Origin: an uncultured Collinsella sp.
GTDB taxonomy: Bacteria; Actinomycetota; Coriobacteriia; Coriobacteriales; Coriobacteriaceae
Assembly (NCBI GenBank): GCA_900552145.1
Contig: URYW01000033.1
Span: forward strand, 1 to 17,915
DNA: 17,915 bases
Direction of reading: 5' to 3'
Positions 7,793 to 16,121 of the stretch are shown piece after piece; the first letter of the stretch is position 1; each line of letters starts with the position of its first letter. The translations under genes and the position numbers were made by a program. The notes beneath the pieces were generated by a model. The model did no database searches, was not told the DNA's origin, and saw only the letters and a list, made by a program, of their open reading frames with translations.

Positions 7793-7811
7793 TTGACACT
7801 TCCATCAACCA

Positions 7812-7820
7812 ATTATGTCA
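7812..7820 (-). promoter_or_regulatory. Extended -10 promoter candidate for the MFS gene
   Basis: On the minus strand TGA-CATAAT gives an extended -10 whose hexamer (7812-7817) matches the consensus at five of six positions. No good -35 is seen. The leader would be short, around 10-15 nt, and would contain the GGAAG ribosome binding site. Confidence 0.35.
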
Positions 7821-7895
7821 GGCCACTCGCTACTGACTCGAAGCCTGAAGTGTTCACAGTTGCTGTGGAGAGCGGTAAAGCTTTTGAACATGGTA

Positions 7896-8405
7896 TCAAT
7901 GGAATACATCCGAAGCGTTTTCGGCAGCATTATCGGCGAAGGCGGGATTAGCCTTTACACGGCGCTCACCCTCGATGTATTTGACGATTTGATCAATCGT
8001 CTGGTTGGCGTGGCTCTTGAGCTTGCGCTCATAGAAGAAGAGGCCGAGCTTGCCGCGCGTGCCAGACGTGTTGCCACCCACACCCTGAAAATCCTCGGTA
8101 TAGGTGAGCTCGCAGGCACCATCGCCAGCAGGTACAGCCTCATAGCGCATGGTATTGATGCCCGCCGCATACTGAAAACGGACCTCATAGAGGCACGGGT
8201 AGTCAAAGTGCTTGATCTTAACCTTGATCGCCGTGCCCTTGGCCTTGCCTTTTGCGGACTGGGCGCGTTTCTCGTACTTATAGCCATTGAGCTTGTTGCG
8301 GCTGGGACGCTTGCCCGTGGCGTTCTCGATATCCTGCATGATGGACCCCGCCAGAGCGTCAAAAAGCTCCTCCGGCGTCACCTTAAGCGTTTTGGTGAGC
8401 TGCAT
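7896..8405 (-). CDS. DUF3284 family protein
   Basis: This is a 169-residue cytoplasmic protein. It begins MQLTKTLKVTPEELFDAL and continues with DIENATGKRPSRNKLNGYKY, the typical opening of DUF3284 proteins. These look like a single START/SRPBCC-type fold of about 140-150 residues. A beta-rich middle (KVKIKHFDYPCLYEVRF) and a final helix (QTIDQIVKYIEGER) complete the domain, followed by a short, probably disordered tail. In Firmicutes, members are often found near beta-glucoside/cellobiose PTS genes, but no such neighbours occur here. The start is supported by AAGGAG (8411-8416). Its function is unknown. Codon use fits the bulk chromosome, unlike the adjacent MFS gene. Confidence 0.75.
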   Translation of the reverse strand: MQLTKTLKVTPEELFDALAGSIMQDIENATGKRPSRNKLNGYKYEKRAQSAKGKAKGTAIKVKIKHFDYPCLYEVRFQYAAGINTMRYEAVPAGDGACELTYTEDFQGVGGNTSGTRGKLGLFFYERKLKSHANQTIDQIVKYIEGERRVKANPAFADNAAENASDVFH

Positions 8406-8438
8406 GATGGCTCCTTATTCGTTTGAACCGTTCGAGCC

Positions 8439-8444
8439 ATTGTA
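8439..8444 (-). promoter_or_regulatory. -10 element candidate for the DUF3284 gene
   Basis: TACAAT on the minus strand matches the -10 consensus at five of six positions and lies about 34 nt upstream of the DUF3284 start. The matching -35 position falls at the edge of the palindrome at 8467 and is not a good consensus. Confidence 0.3.
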
Positions 8445-8466
8445 CCGCCCCAGGCTCTCCCATGCG

Positions 8467-8529
8467 TTGCGGTGAAATACGGACTGTTTGGCAGCTTTTT
8501 TGGCCAAAACAGTCCGTATTCCACCGCAA
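8467..8529. repeat. 23-bp near-perfect inverted repeat between addA and the DUF3284 gene
   Basis: The arms at 8467-8489 and 8507-8529 pair over 23 bases with one mismatch. The shared core is AATACGGACTGTTT. The stem can extend by GGC/GCC with a one-base bulge, leaving a small loop rich in T on the plus strand. It lies just past the addA stop (minus strand), so it may end addBA transcription, but no U-run follows the stem in that direction. Confidence 0.7.
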
Positions 8530-8541
8530 GTTATCTGAGGG

Positions 8542-11500
8542 CTAGAGATTGTAGGTGACTACCTGAGGTTCGGCGGGTTCGACGAAGATGGTTGGATCCG
8601 GCTGCTCCACGCGGACGAACTTGACGGTCACGGCCTCAAAGCCCGCCTTGTGCAAAACATCAGCGTAGACGCGCGCCTGCAGGGCGTGCTTCTCCTGCAA
8701 CTGTTCCGGCGTCTCGTCCGGTGTGCCGCCCGTCTTGTAGTCGATGACCAGCGCACGTGACGAATCCGCCGGGTTCGTCGCCAAAGCGTCGATGGCGCCT
8801 TCGGCATAAGCACCGTAGCGAGCGATGTCCTCGTCCTCGCAGCCCAGTGAAAAGAACGGCACCTCGGCGCGAATGCACGGCCACGCGAGCAGGTCGGCAC
8901 GAACAGCCGACTTGAGCCAGCGGTTCAGGGCAACGTCGAAGCGTTCGCGCTGCTCCGGCGTCAGGCGCCACAGACGCGCCAGCGCATCGGCGCGCGCAGC
9001 GGGCAACGCGTCGGCACCCATCTCGATGAGCCACTGGCAGGCGGCGTGGAACGCCGAGCCCAGCGCCATGGGGTTGCCGGCGGGCTCAACGACGGCCACG
9101 TCCGCATCGGCCATCTCCGAGCCATCCGACTCTGCATCATCGCCAGCCTCGTCCATGGGCACGCGTGCCTCGGCGGCACGGTCCTCGGCCTCGGTATGCA
9201 GCGCCGCGGCAATTGACGAGTAGCTGTACGAATCGCGCGCCGGATACGGACAGATGCCCATGCGCACGCCCACCGCCTGGGGATACACGAGCTCAAACGC
9301 ATCGGGCTCAGGGTCGGCAGGACCGGGAACGGCGGCGCGGGCATCTGCACCGGCGCCCTCCGGCTCCGCATCGCCACGGACAAGCCTGCCCTCGGCATCC
9401 AGTGAAGCGTTGGCCTCAAACGCCTGCTCGCCAAAGGTAAAATCCGCGAGCGAAATGAGCTCGTAGTCGCCCGGCTTGGAATTGTCGAACGTCAAACGGT
9501 CACTATCGAGCTGTGGCATGTCCAGAGCGTCGGTCGGCAAAATACGGCGCAGCACGTCGTAGGTCAGATCGGTCTCGACGTCGAAGGTCGGCGCCGTCAC
9601 CTTGCCACGACTCACGCCGGCATCCATCGCCAAGATCACCAGCTCGCGCGCACGCGTCATGGCGACATAGAGCAAACGAGCCCGCTCTTCGAGCGAAAGC
9701 TGCAGGTCGTCGTTGCGCAGGCGAGCAAATGCCTCAGCGGGAGAACCCGTCGCGCAGACGTCCTCCATGAGCTCCGGCGGCAGCCATAGCGACGTGCCCT
9801 TGCCCTTAAACGCATGCTCAAACTGCTTTTTAACGTCGTCGCCCTTCACAAAGGTTCCGTCGGCGAGCTTAACGCCGTCGAAGCGTGCAGGCAGTGCCAC
9901 AACCTGCGCCCCGCCCTCGACACGCCCCATCTGAGCCGCACCGGACGATTTGCGCACGCCAAAGCACTCGGCGACCGCCACGACCGGATATTCCAGGCCC
10001 TTGGATGCGTGCACCGTCATGATGCGCACCGCGCCGTCGCCCTCCTCGTTGAGGGCACCCGGGGCTTCCTTGCCCGCTAGGAAGCGATCGAAGGCAAGCG
10101 CGATGGAACGCGGCGAGTTGCCGAACTCGGCCTCCGCCTCGGCCACAGCGTCGAGCGCCTTGAGCACGTTGGCGGCAATGGCCTTGCCCTCGGGACCACG
10201 CTGTGCCAGACGCACAAACCAGCCGGAGGCGTTGACCACGTCGCGCGCGATGGCTGCGAACGAATCGCGGCCCACGCGACGAAGCGCATACCGCAGTACC
10301 TCGCGGGCGCGCGTCACGAGCGGCAGGTCTTGCAGGCCCGGCACATCGGAATCGCTCATGATGCCCACGTCGATATTCCTGCGCGAGGTCTCCCCCGTCT
10401 GCTCGTCGAGCTTGGTCGCCAGCGCTAGGAACTCCTGGGCGCCGAGCGCAAACATCGGCGAGGCCAGCAGCGGCATAAGGCCCTGCGCCGTATCGGCCGG
10501 ATTGGCGAGCGCACAAACCAGGGCGCGCACCGTCTGCACCTCGGCGGCTTGGGCAAAGACCGAGCCGCCCGCGATGACGCAGTCGAGCCCCTGGTCGCGG
10601 AAGGCCTGTGCGTAGACGTCTGCGTTGGTCATGCGGCCCAGCAGCAGCACCATGCCGCCCTGGGGCTGGCCGGCATCGGCAAGCGCGCGGAATCGCTCCG
10701 CGATTGCACGGGCCTTGGCCTGTGTGCGCTCCTGCGTGCTGCCGCCGGCAACAAAGAGGGCCTGGCGACGCGAGGCATCTGCCACCAGCGTGTCCTTGCG
10801 GCCGTCGCTCGCCTCAAGATCCAAAAAGCCCTGCATCAGGCCGCCGTCATCGCCGTCGAAGACGCGTGCCACGTAACGCAGTACCTCGTCGTGACTGCGG
10901 AAGTTGCGCACGAGCTTGACGAGCTCGCCGGTGGGGACATCCAGCGTGGCAACCGTCTCGGACGCCGCCGTCGATCCCACTTTGCGCTCCTGGCGACGGA
11001 AGACCTCGACCTCGGCGCCGCGGAAACGATAGATCGACTGCTGTGCATCGCCCACGGTACACAGCGCGCGCTCCCCCGCACCCGTCAGGTAGCGGATCAG
11101 ATCGACCTGCATCTGGTCGGTATCCTGGAACTCGTCGATCATGACCATCTTAAAGCGGCCCTCGTATGCCGCTCGGATGGCCGGGTAATCGCGCAGAGCC
11201 TCGTAGGCCATACGCAGCAGGTCGTTGTTGTCGAGGGCAGACTGGCCGGCCTTCAGCGCGCGATACTCAGCCTCTACAGAGCGGGCCAAGCCCACCAGCG
11301 CATCGAGCGCCGGACCACCGCAAGCCAGCACGATATTGATAAATGCATCGGCGGCCTCGGCCTTGAGCAGCTCGACCTGCTCCTTAGGAAATGCCTTGCT
11401 CGCCCGTGGCATGGTGCACGACATCATGAGTCGCGCCGCATCGGCCATGGTCTTGCCGCTCGCCTCGAACGCATCGATGGCGTCGAGTGCCACCTGTGCC

Positions 11501-12174
11501 TTCTCGGTCGCGGCCTTGCTCGCACCCAGTGCTGCGCGATATGCATCGGCAAGCGCCGAGGTGTCGGCCTGTCCGCGCGCCACATGCACGTCGTCCATGC
11601 CGCCCGGCAGCTGGCTCGAGAGCTCCAGCAGCTCGCGCACCAGACCCTTGATGGTGGTGCCGGCACCAAACGGCCCGCCCTCGCCCGCCATGGGATACCA
11701 GGCGTAAAGGGCCTTGAGCGAGGCGGCGAGCTCGGGGGCGGCATCGGGCGCCGTCGCGCGGGCCAGCACATGCTCAACAGCCTGGTCCATAAGCTCGTCG
11801 GTATCGGTGAGCACTGTGAACTCGGGATCGATGCCCAGCTCCAACGCGTGTGCGCGCAGGATACGCGAGCACATGCCGTGAATGGTCGAGATCCACGCGT
11901 CGTCGACAGTCAGTGCTTCCTCGTCCATGCCCTCGTCGATAAGCGCACGGCGCACGCGGTCGCGGATCTCGGCCGCGGCATCTTTGGTAAAGGTAATGGC
12001 GAGCACCTGGTCCAGATGCTCAACGAACGGACCGGATTCGGGCGAGAGCGCGTAGACGATGCGGCGCGTGAGGGTAAAGGTCTTGCCCGAACCGGCGCCC
12101 GCCGAGACAAACAGCGGACGGTCGAGCGTTTTGACAATCTGCAGCTGTTGCGGCATCAAAGTAGAAAGATCCAT
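8542..12174 (-). CDS. addA: AddA, helicase-nuclease subunit A of AddAB
   Basis: AddA is the 3'-5' SF1 helicase and nuclease subunit of AddAB, which resects double-strand DNA ends for RecA-dependent repair and degrades unprotected linear DNA. The 1210 residues fit the family. Helicase motifs include a Q-motif near Gln10, Walker A GAGSGKT (26-32), Walker B with Asp347-Glu348 in IDEFQDTD, QQSIYRFRGAEV, and a late VAMTRARELV motif. The C-terminal RecB-type PD-(D/E)XK nuclease is intact: His1043, Asp1129 in GAIDAL, Asp1145-x-Lys1147 in VIDYKTG, and Gln1166/Tyr1170. An acidic, Ala/Pro-rich insertion lies before the nuclease. The ATG follows the addB stop by 3 nt, and its ribosome binding site AAGGAGGG (12186-12193) lies inside the end of addB, so the two are one operon with coupled translation. 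Confidence 0.95.
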   Translation of the reverse strand: MDLSTLMPQQLQIVKTLDRPLFVSAGAGSGKTFTLTRRIVYALSPESGPFVEHLDQVLAITFTKDAAAEIRDRVRRALIDEGMDEEALTVDDAWISTIHGMCSRILRAHALELGIDPEFTVLTDTDELMDQAVEHVLARATAPDAAPELAASLKALYAWYPMAGEGGPFGAGTTIKGLVRELLELSSQLPGGMDDVHVARGQADTSALADAYRAALGASKAATEKAQVALDAIDAFEASGKTMADAARLMMSCTMPRASKAFPKEQVELLKAEAADAFINIVLACGGPALDALVGLARSVEAEYRALKAGQSALDNNDLLRMAYEALRDYPAIRAAYEGRFKMVMIDEFQDTDQMQVDLIRYLTGAGERALCTVGDAQQSIYRFRGAEVEVFRRQERKVGSTAASETVATLDVPTGELVKLVRNFRSHDEVLRYVARVFDGDDGGLMQGFLDLEASDGRKDTLVADASRRQALFVAGGSTQERTQAKARAIAERFRALADAGQPQGGMVLLLGRMTNADVYAQAFRDQGLDCVIAGGSVFAQAAEVQTVRALVCALANPADTAQGLMPLLASPMFALGAQEFLALATKLDEQTGETSRRNIDVGIMSDSDVPGLQDLPLVTRAREVLRYALRRVGRDSFAAIARDVVNASGWFVRLAQRGPEGKAIAANVLKALDAVAEAEAEFGNSPRSIALAFDRFLAGKEAPGALNEEGDGAVRIMTVHASKGLEYPVVAVAECFGVRKSSGAAQMGRVEGGAQVVALPARFDGVKLADGTFVKGDDVKKQFEHAFKGKGTSLWLPPELMEDVCATGSPAEAFARLRNDDLQLSLEERARLLYVAMTRARELVILAMDAGVSRGKVTAPTFDVETDLTYDVLRRILPTDALDMPQLDSDRLTFDNSKPGDYELISLADFTFGEQAFEANASLDAEGRLVRGDAEPEGAGADARAAVPGPADPEPDAFELVYPQAVGVRMGICPYPARDSYSYSSIAAALHTEAEDRAAEARVPMDEAGDDAESDGSEMADADVAVVEPAGNPMALGSAFHAACQWLIEMGADALPAARADALARLWRLTPEQRERFDVALNRWLKSAVRADLLAWPCIRAEVPFFSLGCEDEDIARYGAYAEGAIDALATNPADSSRALVIDYKTGGTPDETPEQLQEKHALQARVYADVLHKAGFEAVTVKFVRVEQPDPTIFVEPAEPQVVTYNL

Positions 12175-12177
12175 GGT

Positions 12178-15100
12178 CTACACGTCCCTCCTTACAAACG
12201 TTCCTTCTTGGTTATACGAGCAGCGCGCATGCGCGGCCTGAGCCAACGTCGGGTCGACGGCGGCAACGTTGCCTGCCTCGAGCTCGCGCAGGCGCTCGGC
12301 GATGCCGGCCTCCACGCGATCGAGCAGGGCGTCGAAGTCCATGCTGCCGCCCTCGCCCGGAAAGCCCTTCTTAAGGCCCGGGATGCGACCGTCGCCGCGC
12401 TCTTCCTCGAGCAGCTCGGCACTCGCGGCGCCTCGCAGCGCCGGCTTGCCGCCCTTGGTCGAAAAGTAGAGCGCCGCGCGGGTGTCCAAATCCAGCGCCC
12501 GGCGCATGGCCTGCGCGTAGATGAGCGTTTGGGTATGGGGCGGCAACCAGCGCGGATCGTCGATGGGCGCCGTACCCGATTCCTCGTCGCGTACCGTGGG
12601 GTCGGCGAGTTTAAACTCCTCAACGCCCGTGCGATGCTTGTAGTCGATCACCACGGCACGATTCTCGGCGTCCACGTCCACGCGGTCGATGCGCCCGCCA
12701 AGCGGCCAACCGGCATACTCGACCTTGAGCTCGTTGAAGGCGAACTCCAGGTAGCGCGGGGCAAAGGGGGCAAGTGCCTCGGACTCGTAGGCTAGCACGC
12801 CCTCCAACTGCGGCAAGAACTCGGCCACCTGGCGCTCCTCCACCGCAGAGAGTGGCACCAGCGGGCCCTCCGTGCCTCGCTTGCCGGCGTGCTCGGCCAA
12901 CGTCTCGTCAAAGACCTCGCGCAGCAGTTCCTGAGCGCGCGGCAGATTCTCGGGCGTCACGCGCTCCATGCCCTCCTGGGGCAGGCGGGCATGCAGGTGC
13001 TCCAGCACGTCGTGGACAAAGTTGCCCTTCTCCATGTTGCCAACGCCCGCATCGATGGACTGGGGCTTCACGCGATACGACACGAACCAGCACAGCGGGC
13101 ACGTCGAGTACGCCTCAATCTGCGAGGCGGACGTCAGGCGCGGCACGAGCGGCGCATTCTCGTCCTCGCCATCGCGGCGGCGCAGGACCAGGTACGGCAC
13201 AGCCGCCTCGCTCAAATGCTGAGGAGCCTCGCACGCGACGCGCTTGCACTCGATGCCCTCGCCGGCCGCTGGATCAAAATCGGCGACGATACCGCCCTCT
13301 CCCACGCACGCAACCCTGGCGGCGCCAGCGGCCTCGGCATGCGCCCGCAATTCGGTCCACACGGCAGCCGGATAGCACTCGCGTGCCTGGCGATCGTGGG
13401 TCACGCGGGCGAGCACAACGGGGCCGCGCGCGGCCTGCATCGCGCGGCCAAAGCGCACGCGCAGCAGGGCCGCGGGCTCAAGCGTCACGCCGCTGCGCCC
13501 CAGCTTGGCCGTCAGCGTGGCCAGCGGTCCCTCCTCGTGTGAGAGCGGATAACTGTCCAGATCGACGTCGGCAAACAGCACGGCATCGTAGCTATCGGGG
13601 CGCAGGGCTGCCGCATCGGCAAGCGACGCAAAGCGCACCTGGGCGCGCGGCGCGCGGTCGACCTCGTAGGTCTCGTAATCGTATGCGGTGCTGCGCTTGT
13701 CCACCTTGGTGCGGACGTCGTCGAGCACGGGCACGGTCGCGGCCTGCGACACGTCGAGCGTACGGGCATCGTTCATAAGGATGTCGATGGCATGTCGCAG
13801 CAGGGCGGTCTCCGCCTGGCGACGAGCCTGACCGTCAAGGCCTCCAAGGGCGCGATCGGGCAACGCCTCGGCGACGGCGAGCATGGCCTTGAGCGCCGTC
13901 ACGGGTTTGTCGCGCCACAGCGCTTGGAACACGTCCGAGACCACGCACGGCACGTTCTTAAACCAGTTCTCATCGCTCGCCGCCTTGCGCGTGCCCCTGA
14001 CCTGGCCCTGCACGCTCTGCAGCAGGCTCTTGACGGCCGTGGTGGTCTTGCCGCGCGACAGGCGCATGTTCTTGTCGAAGGTGCGCGCGCTGGCGGCATC
14101 GGCACCCGAAAGCGGACTGTAAATCCAGTCGGTAAGCTCCGGCGCGGGCCACCACTCGGTCTTAGAGGCGGTGCCCTCATCGGCGGCCTTCATGCGCTCG
14201 ATCAGATTGGCGAGCGCCGTGAACTGCCTGCCCGCGATGGATTGGGAAAACGCCGTGAACTCGGTTGTCTCGGCCGCAATATGACGCGCCGCCAAACGGG
14301 CAGCGAGTTCACCAAACAGCTGGGGCGCCCGGGCAGACACCATGAGCACACGCACGGGGTCCGCGGACGCCGTGACACCGCCGTCGACCGCGGCGTCCTC
14401 ACACGTTTTTACCAGCCTATCGATTGCATCCACATAGGCGTGGGCGCGGGCGTGAGGGCCGGCAACCTCTACAAAGGCGGGCTGAGCGACGGACTTGGAG
14501 GCAGTCTGGGGCGTGGCGGCACCCTCCCCCAGCGGCGCAGCCTCAAACAGCACACCGCGGGCATCAAAGGCGGCAGCCAGATCCTCGCGCATTGCCGCCT
14601 GCTCGCGGGCAAGCAGCACAACGACCTCTCCCCCGTTGTTTGCCACGGCGGACAGCAACTCGAGCAGGCCGTGCATAAACGACGTGATACCGCGCACACA
14701 TACCGCGCGGGCGCACGCCGGTAGGTTGTCGGCCAGCACCTCGGCCATAAGGTCAGCCGCCTCGCAGGGCTCGACCATGCCTCGACGGTCCAAGCCGCCC
14801 GCGTAGGCACTCAACAGCTCGAACACGCGAGCCTCGGCGTCGCTTTTGGGATCGGGCTGGCAAACGTCGCCGCAGCAACGCTCGGCACCCGTTCCCGCTA
14901 CGCCCGGCAGCACATCGCGGGCCATGCGCGCGAGCATGCGCACCGTGCCTTGACTGCGCGAAAGCGGCTGCAGGCCGGCATCGTCGCGACGGGCGATCAT
15001 GTCCGAGAACAGCATCTGGCGCTGCATGTTGTCGACGAAGCTGCGGCCATCGCCCATAAGCTCCCACAGCGAACGAAGCCACGATGCGGGGGTTTTGTAG

Positions 15101-15276
15101 TCAACGCCCAGCGAGGCGCCAGCAACCGCAGCATCGTGACGGCACAGGTCGAGCTCGGCAAACGAGGGCGCCAGCAAAACGGCACGTCCGTGGCAGTCAA
15201 CAAGGTCGGCAAGCAGCGCCGACTCGGCATCGCTCAAATCCGTGCCGGCATTGGTGGTATAGATTCGAACAGGCAT
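12178..15276 (-). CDS. addB: AddB, helicase-nuclease subunit B of AddAB, with degenerate P-loop
   Basis: AddB is the partner of AddA. It has an inactivated-helicase-like front and a second PD-(D/E)XK nuclease that cuts the other strand. The 1032 residues include nuclease motifs His755 in GNFVHDVLEHLH, Asp864 in GGRIDRVD, Asp878-x-Lys880 in VIDYKHRTG, and Gln916/Tyr920. So nuclease activity looks intact. At the N-terminus, where Bacillus AddB has GRSGTGKT-like sequence, this protein reads TNAGTDLS (8-15) and lacks the Walker lysine. The 4Fe-4S ligand set also appears incomplete. Cys726 (in STCPLC) is present, but the C-terminal Cys-x2-Cys-x5-Cys triad reads His1016, Cys1019, Gly1025. The start at 15276 is supported by GGAGG (15281-15285). 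It is first in the addBA operon. Confidence 0.92.
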   Translation of the reverse strand: MPVRIYTTNAGTDLSDAESALLADLVDCHGRAVLLAPSFAELDLCRHDAAVAGASLGVDYKTPASWLRSLWELMGDGRSFVDNMQRQMLFSDMIARRDDAGLQPLSRSQGTVRMLARMARDVLPGVAGTGAERCCGDVCQPDPKSDAEARVFELLSAYAGGLDRRGMVEPCEAADLMAEVLADNLPACARAVCVRGITSFMHGLLELLSAVANNGGEVVVLLAREQAAMREDLAAAFDARGVLFEAAPLGEGAATPQTASKSVAQPAFVEVAGPHARAHAYVDAIDRLVKTCEDAAVDGGVTASADPVRVLMVSARAPQLFGELAARLAARHIAAETTEFTAFSQSIAGRQFTALANLIERMKAADEGTASKTEWWPAPELTDWIYSPLSGADAASARTFDKNMRLSRGKTTTAVKSLLQSVQGQVRGTRKAASDENWFKNVPCVVSDVFQALWRDKPVTALKAMLAVAEALPDRALGGLDGQARRQAETALLRHAIDILMNDARTLDVSQAATVPVLDDVRTKVDKRSTAYDYETYEVDRAPRAQVRFASLADAAALRPDSYDAVLFADVDLDSYPLSHEEGPLATLTAKLGRSGVTLEPAALLRVRFGRAMQAARGPVVLARVTHDRQARECYPAAVWTELRAHAEAAGAARVACVGEGGIVADFDPAAGEGIECKRVACEAPQHLSEAAVPYLVLRRRDGEDENAPLVPRLTSASQIEAYSTCPLCWFVSYRVKPQSIDAGVGNMEKGNFVHDVLEHLHARLPQEGMERVTPENLPRAQELLREVFDETLAEHAGKRGTEGPLVPLSAVEERQVAEFLPQLEGVLAYESEALAPFAPRYLEFAFNELKVEYAGWPLGGRIDRVDVDAENRAVVIDYKHRTGVEEFKLADPTVRDEESGTAPIDDPRWLPPHTQTLIYAQAMRRALDLDTRAALYFSTKGGKPALRGAASAELLEEERGDGRIPGLKKGFPGEGGSMDFDALLDRVEAGIAERLRELEAGNVAAVDPTLAQAAHARCSYNQEGTFVRRDV

Positions 15277-15359
15277 GGTCCTCCGCTCAAACTGTTCGCA
15301 ATAATCAATGCATCCATCCTACCCGCCCATGCGGACAGATTTGCCCCACGCCAACAGAT

Positions 15360-15446
15360 TTGATTCCTTGGGGACGGAGGAAAACGGATCACAGAGGGGG
15401 TTAGTCTAACCCGGTGATCCGTTTTCCTCCGTCCCCAAGGGATCAA
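15360..15446. repeat. 33-bp near-perfect palindrome with nested hairpin
   Basis: The arms at 15360-15392 and 15414-15446 are reverse complements over 33 bases with one G-T mismatch. The 21-nt loop carries its own 6-bp stem, GGGTTA-GTC-TAACCC (15398-15412). It lies between the start of addB and the terminator of the YerC gene. Its right end runs into the T-tract of that terminator, as read on the minus strand. The length and perfection exceed a normal terminator, so an intergenic repeat element is likelier. Confidence 0.8.
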
Positions 15447-15470
15447 AAAACCGCCCCCGAAGGGACGGTT
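15445..15470 (-). terminator. Intrinsic terminator of the YerC gene with UUCG tetraloop
   Basis: Read on the minus strand, a 9-bp stem AACCGTCCC / GGGGCGGTT closes a TTCG loop in the stable C(UUCG)G context and is followed by a run of T. One pair is a G-U wobble. It lies 27 nt past the YerC stop codon and should separate that gene from addBA. Confidence 0.85.
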
Positions 15471-15496
15471 CTGCGCAATTCGTTTTTGCCGCTGGC

Positions 15497-15796
15497 CTAC
15501 TCGCCATCCTCCAGTTTGATGAGGATCTTGCGATAGCCACCGTACTCGCCATTAAGCGCCTTGGACACGCGGCTCACCGTGGTGGACGAAGCGCCGGTGC
15601 GGGCCTGAACCTCAACATAGGGCTCGCCCTCATCCAGATAGCGCGCGACCTGCAGGCGTTGCGATAAATCGCAAATCTCGCGCGGCGTGCAGATATCGGT
15701 TAAAAACGCCTGGATATCGTTCTCGTCGTCCAAAAGACTAAATGCGTGGACCAGCTGCTTGACATCAGGCTTGTCAAACATGTTCTCGATATTCAT
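15497..15796 (-). CDS. YerC/YecD family TrpR-like transcriptional regulator
   Basis: This is a 99-residue DNA-binding protein of the TrpR superfamily, YerC/YecD branch, at the usual length of about 100. CTPREICDLSQRLQVARYL (36-54) is the conserved helical segment. The helix-turn-helix spans about 59-82, with TGASSTTVSRVSKAL (67-81) as recognition helix region, followed by GGYR. In Firmicutes, members of this group have been linked to control of histidine biosynthesis (HisR proposal). I have not been able to check that for this lineage, and no his genes are in the window. The start at 15796 is preceded by a modest GGTGAT. The gene has its own terminator, so despite facing the same way as addBA it is probably a separate unit. 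Confidence 0.85.
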   Translation of the reverse strand: MNIENMFDKPDVKQLVHAFSLLDDENDIQAFLTDICTPREICDLSQRLQVARYLDEGEPYVEVQARTGASSTTVSRVSKALNGEYGGYRKILIKLEDGE

Positions 15797-16121
15797 CGAT
15801 CACCGCCAAACCCGCCAAAAGGCATCGAAGTTGATACTGACATCGGGCATCGTTCGCCCGTAAATATGCAATAAAACTATGCATGGGCCATTTGCCCGTA
15901 GCAGTGTAGCACACCACCAAACTAAAGTGACAAGACTCTCTGTCAGCGGCACGTTTTTCAGGACGAACGCCGTTTAGAAACCGAATGCGCACGTAAGCTC
16001 CACGAATATTTGAGACAATGGGCGCCCAAACACCGCGGCGCGCCCGCGCAACCATCCAAGTCGCCGCCGCAAGCCGCTTCACGCGACGCCAGCAACCCCG
16101 GCGCAAGAAAGGATTCACGCC
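15797..16121. other. Divergent intergenic region between the YerC gene and the YvlD-like gene
   Basis: This gap of about 325 bases holds the YerC promoter and leader on the minus strand and the leader of the YvlD-like gene on the plus strand. Two small stems lie in the minus-strand leader: CGGGC/GCCCG around 15842-15858 and GGGC/GCCC around 15887-15897. Near 16015 GACAAT is a weak candidate -10 for the plus-strand gene. The stretch from about 16020 to 16105 is very GC-rich with no repeat or RNA gene that I can recognise. Confidence 0.5.
15903..15933 (-). promoter_or_regulatory. Promoter candidate of the YerC gene
   Basis: On the minus strand TGC-TACACT gives an extended -10 (hexamer 15903-15908). 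TTGTCA (15928-15933) is a fair -35, though the 19-bp spacing is longer than ideal. The transcript would have a leader of about 100 nt containing two small GC stems. Confidence 0.45.

Noticed and set aside
10549..12795. A 748-codon open frame on the plus strand antisense to addA and addB
   Set aside because: It is the mirror of strongly codon-biased genes. The peptide has no recognisable domain, the opposite strand carries unmistakable AddA/AddB motifs, and there is no matching ribosome binding site or promoter.
12774..14724. Further long plus-strand frames opposite addB
   Set aside because: One is Arg/Pro-rich and low in complexity, as expected from an off-frame reading of GC-rich coding DNA. 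The addB nuclease motifs on the other strand explain the region.
3375..15446. CRISPR array or tandem repeats formed by the palindromes
   Set aside because: The inverted repeats are single, far apart and mostly different in sequence, with no regular spacer pattern.
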